A stretch of DNA of 64,000 bases from Clostridia bacterium. GTDB lineage: Bacteria > Bacillota > Clostridia > Christensenellales > DTU072. Shown piece after piece: positions 8,362-15,633 of this stretch. A model generated the notes under the pieces. It made no database searches. It was not told the DNA's origin and was given only the letters and a program-made list of their open reading frames with translations. The stretch's first letter is position 1; each line of letters opens with the position of its first letter. The stretch spans positions 62,001 through 126,000 of the forward strand of contig JAEDHK010000004.1 in the NCBI GenBank assembly GCA_016297005.1. The letters run 5' to 3'. A program made the translations under genes and the position numbers.

Positions 8362-8727
8362 TTATACTTCGGCTATGGCTTCCAGCTCTACGAGGGACCT
8401 TTTAGGAAGCGCCATCGCTTCGATCAGACTCCTGGCCGGTTTCTCTGTAAAATATTTTCCGTACGTCTCGTTAAACGCCGCAAAGTCTTTGATATCGGCA
8501 AGAAAGCAAGTCGTTTTAATAACTTTTTTTAAGCTGCTTCCCGCGGCGAGCAGTATTTCGGACAGGTTCTTGATCGCGTTTTCCGTTTGCTCTACTATAT
8601 TCTTGCCGAGATTCCCGTCTTTGTCAATCCCCAGTTGCCCCGAGACGAAAATAAGATTTCCGCTGACGATCGCTTGAGAATAAGGTCCCGCCGCTTCCGG
8701 CGCTTTATCCGCAGATATGATTTCCAT
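8362..8727 (-). CDS. ridA: RidA-family enamine/imine deaminase
   Basis: A 121-residue protein of the YjgF/YER057c/UK114 family. The segments GPYSQAIVSGNLIFVSGQLG (residues 14-33) and EKPARSLIEAMALPK (residues 95-109), with the substrate-binding Arg99, place it in the RidA group. RidA hydrolyses reactive 2-aminoacrylate and related imines released by PLP enzymes acting on serine or cysteine. That fits its position directly behind cysK, whose product has such an intermediate. It lies 62 bases after cysK. Confidence 0.92.
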   Translation of the reverse strand: MEIISADKAPEAAGPYSQAIVSGNLIFVSGQLGIDKDGNLGKNIVEQTENAIKNLSEILLAAGSSLKKVIKTTCFLADIKDFAAFNETYGKYFTEKPARSLIEAMALPKRSLVELEAIAEV

Positions 8728-8789
8728 GCATTCCTCTTTCTTGTCGCTACATCACGATCTCAAATCCGCGAGATACGACTTGTTTGCGT

Positions 8790-9722
8790 TTAGTCCTGGA
8801 ACAGGGGAGTGGACAGGTATCTGTCGCCGGTGTCCGGCAGAAGAACGACGATATTTTTACCCGCGTTTTCGGGACGCTTGGCAAGCTCGATAGCCGCCCA
8901 GGTAGCCGCGCCGGAAGAAATACCGACGAGCACGCCCTCTTTCTTCCCGATGAGCTTTCCGGTAGCGAAAGCGTCTTCGTTGGCAACCGGGATGATCTCG
9001 TCGTACACATTGGTGTTAAGAACGTCCGGCACGAAGCCTGCTCCGATACCCTGGATCTTATGCGGTCCGGCTACGCCCGTGGAAAGGACGGCACTCGTTT
9101 TCGGCTCGACGGCAACGACTTTTACGCTCGGCTTTTTGCTCTTTAAATATTCGCCCGTGCCGGTGATGGTACCGCCCGTACCTACGCCGGCGACAAAGAA
9201 GTCCACCTGACCGTCGGTGTCTTCATAGATTTCCGGTCCCGTGGTCTCGCGATGAACCTGCGGATTGGCCGGGTTGACGAACTGTCCGGGGATGAAGCTG
9301 TTCGGCGTTTCCGCGGCGATTTCGTCTGCTTTTGCAATAGCGCCTTTCATACCCTTGGTACCGTCGCTCAGAACAAGCTCTGCGCCATAGGCTTTCATAA
9401 GTTGTCGGCGTTCGACCGACATTGTCTCCGGCATGACGATGACGATACGGTACCCCTTGGCCGCGGCGATGGCGGCAAGACCGATACCGGTGTTACCCGA
9501 AGTGGGTTCGATGATAACCGAGCCGGGCCTTAGAAGACCTTTTGCTTCGGCGTCCTCGATCATCGCCTTGGCAATACGGTCTTTGACCGAGCCGGCCGGG
9601 TTAAAATATTCGAGTTTAGCAAAAATTTTCGCTTTCAGATTCAATTCTTTTTCGATATGCGTCAATTCCAGAAGAGGGGTTTTCCCTACCAGTTGATCTG
9701 CGGATGTATAGATATTAGCCAT
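8790..9722 (-). CDS. cysK: Cysteine synthase (O-acetylserine sulfhydrylase)
   Basis: A 310-residue PLP enzyme of the cysteine synthase/cystathionine beta-synthase family. It carries the PLP lysine in NPAGSVKDR (Lys47), the loop PTSGNTG (73-79) that binds the substrate carboxylate, and the phosphate-binding GTGGTITGTGEY. It makes cysteine and acetate from O-acetylserine and sulfide. The length is normal for CysK. An AAGGAG precedes the ATG. It is the second protein gene of the metY operon, 41 bases after metY. No serine acetyltransferase gene is present in the window. Confidence 0.95.
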   Translation of the reverse strand: MANIYTSADQLVGKTPLLELTHIEKELNLKAKIFAKLEYFNPAGSVKDRIAKAMIEDAEAKGLLRPGSVIIEPTSGNTGIGLAAIAAAKGYRIVIVMPETMSVERRQLMKAYGAELVLSDGTKGMKGAIAKADEIAAETPNSFIPGQFVNPANPQVHRETTGPEIYEDTDGQVDFFVAGVGTGGTITGTGEYLKSKKPSVKVVAVEPKTSAVLSTGVAGPHKIQGIGAGFVPDVLNTNVYDEIIPVANEDAFATGKLIGKKEGVLVGISSGAATWAAIELAKRPENAGKNIVVLLPDTGDRYLSTPLFQD

Positions 9723-9763
9723 TTTTACAGTCTCCTTAACGATTGATTATTATACCATAATTC

Positions 9764-11047
9764 TTATTTAATTGCACGAAATCCCTCTTCGAGATCGGCG
9801 ATGATGTCGTCGATATGTTCGGTACCGATGGACAAACGGACGGTGTTGGGCTTGATACCGGCGTGCAACAGTTCTTCTTCGGAAAGTTGCGAATGCGTGG
9901 TGGACGCCGGATGAATGACAAGGGACTTAACGTCGGCAACGTTGGCGAGCAGACTGAACAGTTTCAGGCTCTCGGTAAACTTCCGGGCTTCCTTGGCTCC
10001 GCCTTTTACTTCGAAGGTAAAGATGGACGCCGCGCCGTTGGGGAAGTAACGATCGTAAAGTTCTTTTTGCTTACCCGTTTCAAGCGAGGGATGGTTGACC
10101 TTTTCGACCTGCGGGTGGTTCTTTAAAAATTCCACTACCTTCAACGCGTTGTCGACGTGCCTTTCCAAACGGAGAGACAACGTTTCTAACCCTTGCAAAA
10201 GAAGAAAAGAGTTGAACGGCGAGATGGCCGCGCCCTGGTCTCTCAGAAGAGTGGTGCGCAATTTGATAATGTAAGCAAGGTTGCCGGCGGCCTGCGTAAA
10301 CACAACGCCGTGATAAGAGGGATTGGGCTTACTGAGTCCCGGGAACTTATCGTTTTGCGCCCAGTCGAACTTTCCTCCGTCGACGACCACGCCGCCCATG
10401 ACGGTCCCGTGTCCGCCGATGAACTTGGTCGCGGAGTGTACGACGATATCGGCTCCGCGTTCGATGGGACGAAGATAATAGGGCGTTGCAAAAGTGTTGT
10501 CCACGATCAGAGGAACGCCGTTTTTGTGTGCGACGGAAGAAATCGCCTCGACGTCGATAACGTCGGAGTTGGGATTTCCCAGCGTTTCGGCATAGAAGAG
10601 TTTGGTATTGGGTTGAACGGCTTTTGCAAAGTTTTCAGGATCTGAAGGATCGACAAAGGTTACCGAAAGTCCTTGTTCTTTTAACGTGTTCGCAAGCAAG
10701 TTATAAGAACCGCCATAAAGATTTGTCGAAGCGACGACGTGATCTCCGACCGTTGCTATATTCTGGATGGCGTAAGTGATAGCGGCTGATCCGGACGCGG
10801 TAGCAAGCGCCGCGGCACCGCCTTCAAGCGCAGCGATCCTCTTCTCGAAGACGTCGCTCGTAGGGTTCATGAGTCTGGTATAGATGTTTCCGCTCTCGGT
10901 CAGACCGAAACGGGCGGCTGCCTGCGCTGAGTCCTTAAAGACGTACGAAGTGGTCGCATAGATGGGTACGGCTCTTGCGTCCGTAGCAGGATCGGGCTGT
11001 TCTTGTCCGACGTGTATTTGAAGCGTTTCGAATTTATAGTTTGCCAT
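9764..11047 (-). CDS. metY: O-acetylhomoserine sulfhydrylase (MetY-type PLP enzyme)
   Basis: A 427-residue member of the Cys/Met-metabolism PLP family. The motif HSATKFIGGHG carries the PLP lysine (Lys208), and ETLGNPNSDVIDVEAI and VADVKSLVIHPASTTHSQL are typical of O-acetylhomoserine/O-acetylserine sulfhydrylases, which are longer than the roughly 380-residue cystathionine synthases and lyases. It would make homocysteine from O-acetylhomoserine and sulfide. An AAAGGGG precedes the ATG. It is the first enzyme gene after a Cys-bearing leader peptide and the Rrf2-type operator. Confidence 0.94.
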   Translation of the reverse strand: MANYKFETLQIHVGQEQPDPATDARAVPIYATTSYVFKDSAQAAARFGLTESGNIYTRLMNPTSDVFEKRIAALEGGAAALATASGSAAITYAIQNIATVGDHVVASTNLYGGSYNLLANTLKEQGLSVTFVDPSDPENFAKAVQPNTKLFYAETLGNPNSDVIDVEAISSVAHKNGVPLIVDNTFATPYYLRPIERGADIVVHSATKFIGGHGTVMGGVVVDGGKFDWAQNDKFPGLSKPNPSYHGVVFTQAAGNLAYIIKLRTTLLRDQGAAISPFNSFLLLQGLETLSLRLERHVDNALKVVEFLKNHPQVEKVNHPSLETGKQKELYDRYFPNGAASIFTFEVKGGAKEARKFTESLKLFSLLANVADVKSLVIHPASTTHSQLSEEELLHAGIKPNTVRLSIGTEHIDDIIADLEEGFRAIK

Positions 11048-11092
11048 AATAAAAAATCCCCTTTAATAATATTTTTTTGAACGTGTCTGACC

Positions 11093-11167
11093 TTATCTTT
11101 TACATCGATCGCACATTCGGCCGAATCGAAAGTTCTTTCTCACAAGTCGTATCAAGAGGTTCATCAT
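11093..11167 (-). CDS. 24-codon leader peptide with C-terminal Cys-x2-Cys, upstream of metY
   Basis: A very short frame begins about 37 bases after the predicted transcript start, with AAAGGAG eight bases before tandem ATGs. It starts MMNLLIRLVRKN, is basic, and ends RMCDRCKR then TAA, placing two cysteine codons just before the stop. The metY start lies 45 bases further on. A well-initiated ORF of this kind ahead of cysteine and homocysteine synthesis genes suggests a leader whose translation senses cysteine or charged tRNA-Cys. A second possibility is that the peptide itself binds metal or an Fe-S cluster. No clear terminator hairpin is visible after it; a 12-base palindrome (ATTCGGCCGAAT) lies inside. 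Confidence 0.65.
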   Translation of the reverse strand: MMNLLIRLVRKNFRFGRMCDRCKR

Positions 11168-11185
11168 TTTATCGTCTCCTTTTTG

Positions 11186-11206
11186 CCTACTTACCTTGTA
11201 GGTTGA
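11186..11206. promoter_or_regulatory. Rrf2-type operator at the metY transcript start
   Basis: CCTAC, seven bases, GTAGG, followed by TTGA, lies immediately downstream of the -10 box. The words TACCTTGT and AGGTTGA recur in the operator of the iscS promoter. A protein bound here would block the start of transcription. Confidence 0.65.
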
Positions 11207-11210
11207 TATG

Positions 11211-11239
11211 ATTATAGCGCGGGAAATAACCATTGTCAA
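11211..11239 (-). promoter_or_regulatory. Perfect consensus promoter of the metY-cysK-ridA-rrf2 operon
   Basis: The minus strand reads TTGACA (11239-11234), exactly 17 bases, TATAAT (11216-11211). This is a full sigma-A consensus, so strong expression that needs a repressor is expected; the start would be near 11204, inside the inverted repeat. Confidence 0.9.
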
Positions 11240-11257
11240 GGGTTTTTACTACTTTTT

Positions 11258-11291
11258 TAAAAAAATAAGAGGTCGCTTTCCGGCCTCTTAT
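11258..11291 (-). terminator. Terminator of the iscS-iscU operon
   Basis: On the minus strand ATAAGAGG (11291-11284) and CCTCTTAT (11272-11265) form a stem around an 11-base loop, followed by TTTTTTT. It separates iscU from the metY promoter. Confidence 0.88.
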
Positions 11292-11315
11292 CGCTTTCTT
11301 TTGGCATTTCCCGCT

Positions 11316-11744
11316 CTACTCTGTTTCGTGACAACACTCTGCTTCGCGGAAGGTCTCTTCATCGTACGGGAGGCCTTTCCTTTTATAGTAATCGAGGATG
11401 GCGCGCTTTATGGCCTCTTCGGCAAGGACGGAGCAGTGCATCTTGTGCGCCGGCAACCCGTCCAACGCCTCGGCAACGGCTTTATTTGTCAAAGCAAGCG
11501 CGTCTTTCAGGGGTTTGCCTTTGATCATTTCCGTCGCCATGGAGCTTGAAGCGATCGCCGAGCCGCACCCAAACGTCTCAAACCTGACGTCTTTTACGAT
11601 GTCGTCTTCTATTTTCAGGTATATCTTCATAATGTCGCCGCACTTGGCATTTCCGACCTCTCCGATGCCGTTGGCGTCTTCGAGTATGCCGACGTTACGT
11701 GGATTGCGGAAGTGATCCATTACTTTTTCACTATATAAAGCCAT
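11316..11744 (-). CDS. iscU: Fe-S cluster scaffold protein IscU/NifU-N
   Basis: A 142-residue scaffold with the three conserved cluster-binding cysteines: Cys35 in GNAKCGD, Cys60 in FGCGSA and Cys104 in HCSVLAEEA. Fe-S clusters are built on these with sulfur from the partner desulfurase encoded 16 bases upstream, then passed to target proteins in the cytoplasm. Asp37, which helps release the cluster, is present. The C-terminal tail ends ECCHETE, two extra cysteines that may be incidental. The length fits the IscU/NifU-like proteins that Clostridia pair with IscS/NifS. Confidence 0.94.
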   Translation of the reverse strand: MALYSEKVMDHFRNPRNVGILEDANGIGEVGNAKCGDIMKIYLKIEDDIVKDVRFETFGCGSAIASSSMATEMIKGKPLKDALALTNKAVAEALDGLPAHKMHCSVLAEEAIKRAILDYYKRKGLPYDEETFREAECCHETE

Positions 11745-11760
11745 AATTCTTTTCTCCTTA

Positions 11761-12948
11761 TTATAATATAAACGGTTTTTTTCCGCTCACTTTATCTCGC
11801 CAGATGGGGGACATAGCGCGAAGTCTTTCCACAACGTTACGAACGACTTCGATAGCGTAGTCGATCTCCTTTTCCGTCGTGTATTCGGACAAAGTAAGTC
11901 GAAGCGATCCATGCGCGATCTCATGCGGATGCCCGATGGCAAGTAAAACGTGACTGGGATCGAGAGAACCGGACGTGCAGGCCGACCCGGAAGATCCCTC
12001 GACGCCGTATTCATCCAACAAAAGAAGAAGACTTTCTCCTTCTATCCCCTCGAAGCAGAAATGCACGTTGCCGGGAAGACGGCTGTTTTTGTCGCCGTTC
12101 AAAACGGAATGCGGAATAGGCAAAAGTCCGGCAATCAATCTGTCGCGGAGTGCGGAAATTTTTTTCATATTAACTTCCAATCCCTCCGTTGCCTCTTTCA
12201 GCGCCGCGGCGAGGCCTACGACGCCGGCAACGTTTTCCGTCCCGGCTCGTTTTCCTCTCTCCTGTGCGCCGCCTTCGATGATATTGCTCAGAACGACGCC
12301 TTTTTTCGCGTAAAGTACGCCCACGCCCTTCGGCCCGTGAAATTTGTGAGCCGAAAGCGACAACATGTCGATATTCATCTCGTCAACGTTCACGGGAATA
12401 TGTCCCACGCCTTGAACGGCGTCGGTATGGAAAAGCACTTTTTTCTCCCGACACACTTTTCCGATCTCCGCGATCGGCAGTATCGATCCGATTTCGTTGT
12501 TTGCGATCATGGTCGTAACCAAGCAGGTATCTTCCCGAATGGCCGCCTCCACTTGCTTGGCCGTAATATTCCCCGCTCTCCCGACGGGCAGGTATTCGAC
12601 CTCGAAACCTTCTTGTTCCAATTTCTTTAACGTATGAAGCACGGCGTGATGCTCGAAAGCGGTGGTTATAATATGTTTTTTCCCCTTTCTCGCGCCGATC
12701 TTACCCGCAGACACAATGGCTTGATTGTCAGCTTCGCTTCCACCCGAAGTAAAATAAATCTCGTTCGCGTTCGCACCGAGGCACTTTGCCACCGTTGCGC
12801 GCGCTTCTTCCAATACTTCTTTTGCCCGCTGTCCCATCGTGTGAAGACTGGACGGATTTCCATAAACCTCTTCAAAAACGGGCGTCATCGCCGCGATAGC
12901 GGCTTTACTCATCTTCGTCGTTGACGCATTATCCAAATAAACCTGCAT
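11761..12948 (-). CDS. iscS: Cysteine desulfurase (IscS/NifS family)
   Basis: A 395-residue class V PLP aminotransferase-fold enzyme that releases sulfur from cysteine for Fe-S assembly. Visible hallmarks are YLDNASTT at the N-terminus, the PLP lysine in SAHKFHGPKG (Lys202) and the catalytic persulfide cysteine in SGSACTSG (Cys324) on the mobile loop of group I desulfurases. I chose the ATG at 12948: the longer frame to 12978 would begin on the -10 box, and AGAGG lies 8 bases before this ATG. It forms an operon with iscU behind a promoter that carries an Rrf2-type operator. Confidence 0.94.
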   Translation of the reverse strand: MQVYLDNASTTKMSKAAIAAMTPVFEEVYGNPSSLHTMGQRAKEVLEEARATVAKCLGANANEIYFTSGGSEADNQAIVSAGKIGARKGKKHIITTAFEHHAVLHTLKKLEQEGFEVEYLPVGRAGNITAKQVEAAIREDTCLVTTMIANNEIGSILPIAEIGKVCREKKVLFHTDAVQGVGHIPVNVDEMNIDMLSLSAHKFHGPKGVGVLYAKKGVVLSNIIEGGAQERGKRAGTENVAGVVGLAAALKEATEGLEVNMKKISALRDRLIAGLLPIPHSVLNGDKNSRLPGNVHFCFEGIEGESLLLLLDEYGVEGSSGSACTSGSLDPSHVLLAIGHPHEIAHGSLRLTLSEYTTEKEIDYAIEVVRNVVERLRAMSPIWRDKVSGKKPFIL

Positions 12949-12978
12949 AAAAATGCCTCTGCTTCTTTTGATGGTCAT

Positions 12979-13007
12979 AGTATAACATTTTCAACCTACC
13001 TTGTCAA
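12979..13007 (-). promoter_or_regulatory. Promoter of the iscS-iscU operon
   Basis: TTGACA (13007-13002), 17 bases, TATACT (12984-12979) on the minus strand. The -35 and spacer lie within the inverted repeat 12991-13015. The transcript would start near 12972. Confidence 0.9.
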
Positions 13008-13015
13008 TAGGTTGA
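12991..13015. promoter_or_regulatory. Rrf2-type operator on the iscS promoter
   Basis: TCAACCTA, nine bases, TAGGTTGA: a perfect 8-base inverted repeat covering the -35 box. Half-site words AGGTTGA and TACCTTGT are shared with the metY operator. Binding here would exclude RNA polymerase, as expected for an IscR-like repressor of its isc genes. Confidence 0.7.
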
Positions 13016-13032
13016 TTGCGCTATATAAAAAT

Positions 13033-13060
13033 TTATAAAAAAGGCGGTCCTATCGACCGC
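13033..13060 (-). terminator. Terminator after guanine deaminase
   Basis: On the minus strand GCGGTC (13060-13055) and GACCGC (13049-13044) form a stem with a 5-base loop, followed by CTTTTTTATAAATTTTT. It lies about 130 bases after the stop at 13192. Confidence 0.75.
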
Positions 13061-13191
13061 AATGTATAATTTTGTACGATGCGACTCCGAATCCTGTCCT
13101 GAAATGCCCTCTGTTCTCGCTGTTTTATTTTCCTTTTTAAGATCGGTCGGAACGAACTTCGCAATAGCGGTAATTTGTATTTGAAAAAGCA

Positions 13192-14451
13192 TTATCCTAT
13201 CTCGCAACCGCGAAGAAACCGCGCGAGAATGTTATCCGCACTGCCCGCATAGCAAAATCTTTCTACCGTCTCCACAGGCGAAAGGGGCGCGAACTCATCG
13301 GAAAGGCCGTCTATCACCAATGCGTCGAAGGCGTAGCCTTTTTCCAGACTTCCCGTTTTTCCGAACAGAGATCCGCCCTGTTTTGTCGCCATAAAAAATG
13401 CCTGCGCAAAAGAAACAACCTTGTTTTCCGGTTCGTAAAACGACTTGATCTTCGATAATTGCACCGACTTCGCCGCCTGGCTGAAAATTCCGAGGCTCTG
13501 TCCTGCCGCAACGTCGCTTCCCAATCCCAGTTTTACGCCGCGTTCGGACAGTAACGCCGTCGGCATAATGCCGGCAATGACGTTGACCGTTGCTTCCGGA
13601 CACTGTACGGCATAGCCGGAATACCTGTTCAATAGACGGATATCCTCTTCCGATGGAAAAATAAAATGCGCCCCGACGAGCGGTCCGTGACCGAACAGTC
13701 CCGCCTTTTCATATACCTCGGTATCGCAAGAACAGTCCGGGAACAGTCGGAGAGTTTCTTTCTTCTCCCATAAAGATTCCACCAAATGCGTCTGCATTCC
13801 CACGTCGTACTTTTTTGCGAGCTTACCCAGTCCGGTAAGCAGCTCCCCGCTGCAAGTAGGAGCAAACCGCGGTGTAAGGATAGGCTTTGCCCTGCGATTG
13901 GCACAATACTTTTCCAAAAACCGCTCCGTAACGGATAAAGAATCTTCCTTCCTCTCGCAAAGATACTCCGGACCGTTTTCGTCCATATTGACTTTGCCGA
14001 CGTAAGCGTCGATACCTTTTTTTTCCAGTTTTTCGATCAACATTCCCGTCGCCTGCTCATGGATCGTGCCGAATGTTACGACGTGCATGGTCCCGCGTCT
14101 TATCATATCGCCAATAAAAGCGTCGTACACGGCGTCGGCAAATTCCGGATCGGAAAACCGTCCTTCCAGCGGGAAAGTATACTTCTCCAACCACTCTTTC
14201 AACAACGCGTCCGTCTTGACTCCTCTTTGCGGGTACTGCGGCGCGTGCGTATGCAGATCGGAAAACGCGGGAATCATTACGCCGCTGTCGAAATCTCTCA
14301 CAGGCACTCCGCAAAAACGATCCGGAACCCTCTCGTATATTCCCTCCACGACTCCTCTTTCCACGACGATATAACCGTTCCGATACTCGGCCAGTTCCTT
14401 TTCCGTCTTGGAAAAAACGATATTGCCATGATAAATACCTATTTCGCCCAC
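13192..14451 (-). CDS. guaD: Guanine deaminase-like amidohydrolase
   Basis: A 419-residue amidohydrolase with the metal-binding His-x-His in SDLHTHAPQYPQRG (His67, His69), RFAPTCS (195-201), QTHLVES with His222, His262 and the aspartate of GSDVAAG (Asp313). The sequence HAPQY after His-x-His and the RFxPTCS motif are hallmarks of guanine deaminases, which convert guanine to xanthine and ammonia in purine salvage. The start is a GTG at 14451 with GAGGAG seven to eight bases upstream. It lies 31 bases after a TfoX-N gene. Confidence 0.88.
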   Translation of the reverse strand: MGEIGIYHGNIVFSKTEKELAEYRNGYIVVERGVVEGIYERVPDRFCGVPVRDFDSGVMIPAFSDLHTHAPQYPQRGVKTDALLKEWLEKYTFPLEGRFSDPEFADAVYDAFIGDMIRRGTMHVVTFGTIHEQATGMLIEKLEKKGIDAYVGKVNMDENGPEYLCERKEDSLSVTERFLEKYCANRRAKPILTPRFAPTCSGELLTGLGKLAKKYDVGMQTHLVESLWEKKETLRLFPDCSCDTEVYEKAGLFGHGPLVGAHFIFPSEEDIRLLNRYSGYAVQCPEATVNVIAGIMPTALLSERGVKLGLGSDVAAGQSLGIFSQAAKSVQLSKIKSFYEPENKVVSFAQAFFMATKQGGSLFGKTGSLEKGYAFDALVIDGLSDEFAPLSPVETVERFCYAGSADNILARFLRGCEIG

Positions 14452-14482
14452 GCGTTCTTCTCCTCGTTACAGTGCCGCTGAT

Positions 14483-14794
14483 TTATTTCTTTTTCGGCGT
14501 AGGCAAGTCTTCGCACATCGCCGCCACCAACTGCCGCAAAAACTCTTTATTCTCAACGTCTTCAACCAAAAGCATTTCTTTGCCTCCCTTGTAGGGTAGC
14601 TCTTTTTCTGCCTCCGGCATCAAAGCAAGCGCCGACTTGGTCGGCTTGACCAAAAAACGATCGTCGTACACCCCGCCGAACACTTTTCCGCGATAGTACA
14701 ATACGTACTCGCCCATCATTGCCCGACAGGCTACCCCGTTCAGTAACGACAGTTGTTCCAAAATGTATTCCGCATATTCTTTACTCGACGCCAT
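14483..14794 (-). CDS. Stand-alone TfoX N-terminal domain protein
   Basis: A 103-residue protein matching the TfoX N-terminal domain: an N-terminal helix (YAEYILEQLSLLNG), then RAMMGEYVLYYRGKVFGGVYDDRFLVKPT, a beta-rich core with the conserved MxGEYxLYxxGKxxG pattern. In gamma-proteobacteria TfoX regulates competence, but single-domain versions are widespread in Bacillota with no known role there, so the competence link should not be assumed. It is followed by guaD after 31 bases and ends in a lysine-rich tail. Confidence 0.85.
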   Translation of the reverse strand: MASSKEYAEYILEQLSLLNGVACRAMMGEYVLYYRGKVFGGVYDDRFLVKPTKSALALMPEAEKELPYKGGKEMLLVEDVENKEFLRQLVAAMCEDLPTPKKK

Positions 14795-14915
14795 TCTTTT
14801 ATTCCTTCTTTATATATCGCTTTTATTTCCTACAAAGTATAATACCATATCGGACTTTCAAAAGCCATTACCCGGAAGAGAAATAACGTATAATAAAGAA
14901 AAATTTTTTTCGTCC

Positions 14916-15617
14916 TTAAAAACCGACGGATTCCACAAAAGCCTTAAATATCTTTCCGGCACGTTCGTCCGTCTTCCGGCAGAATTCCGGATGCCATTGA
15001 ACCGCCCACAAGAAGCGACAATCTGGTTTATTGACAGCCTCGACAAGGCCGTCGGAAGAAAAAGCCATCGCTTTCAATCCGGGAGCGAGATCTTTTACTG
15101 CCTGATGGTGGTAGCTGTTAACGGACATTTTGCCCACTCCCAGACATTTATATAGCGGAGAATCCTCTACGATCTCCACCTCGTGCACGGGAACGTCGTA
15201 CGGCGCGTGCTGACAGTGTTCCGTTGCGGTAGAAAACTGCGAAGGGATATCCTGGTATAAAGTTCCTCCGAAAAAGACGTTAATAAACTGTATTCCGCGG
15301 CATATTCCGAGAATAGACTTATCTGCGGCAACTGCCTTTTCGAGCACCGTTTTTTCCATTAAGTCGCGTTTTTCACAGCAAACTGTACCGACTATCGGCT
15401 TTTCGTGGTACAGCCACGGAGAAACGTCCTGTCCGCCGGTAAAAAGAAATCCGTCGCAAAGGTCGACAAGCCTGGCCATTTCTTTTTCGTCCGTTGAAAG
15501 AGGAAATATCACGGGGACCCCGCCGGCCTGCTCGATCCCCTCCAAATACCCGGGCAACATCCATATGCTTTCTTTTTCATCGTCCCATAACGGCATCACT
15601 CCAATAATCGGTTTCAT
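14916..15617 (-). CDS. Class-I glutamine amidotransferase-like hydrolase (peptidase C26, PuuD-like)
   Basis: A 233-residue protein of the gamma-glutamyl-gamma-aminobutyrate hydrolase family. The nucleophile is Cys106 in GICRGIQ, and His209 with Glu211 (WHPE) complete the triad. The oxyanion segment FTGGQDVSPWLY (59-70) is typical. Members cleave gamma-glutamyl amides such as gamma-Glu-GABA or folate polyglutamates; the substrate here is unknown. It lies 16 bases after nadE and is probably co-transcribed with it. Confidence 0.88.
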   Translation of the reverse strand: MKPIIGVMPLWDDEKESIWMLPGYLEGIEQAGGVPVIFPLSTDEKEMARLVDLCDGFLFTGGQDVSPWLYHEKPIVGTVCCEKRDLMEKTVLEKAVAADKSILGICRGIQFINVFFGGTLYQDIPSQFSTATEHCQHAPYDVPVHEVEIVEDSPLYKCLGVGKMSVNSYHHQAVKDLAPGLKAMAFSSDGLVEAVNKPDCRFLWAVQWHPEFCRKTDERAGKIFKAFVESVGF

Positions 15618-15633
15618 ACGAAAATTCCTCCTT

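Noticed and set aside
11048..11092. Classical attenuator terminator between the leader peptide and metY
   Set aside because: I could not draw a stem followed by a T-run in these 45 bases.
13004..13207. A 67-codon minus-strand frame between iscS and guaD
   Set aside because: It runs through the guaD terminator and the iscS operator and promoter, and has no ribosome binding site.
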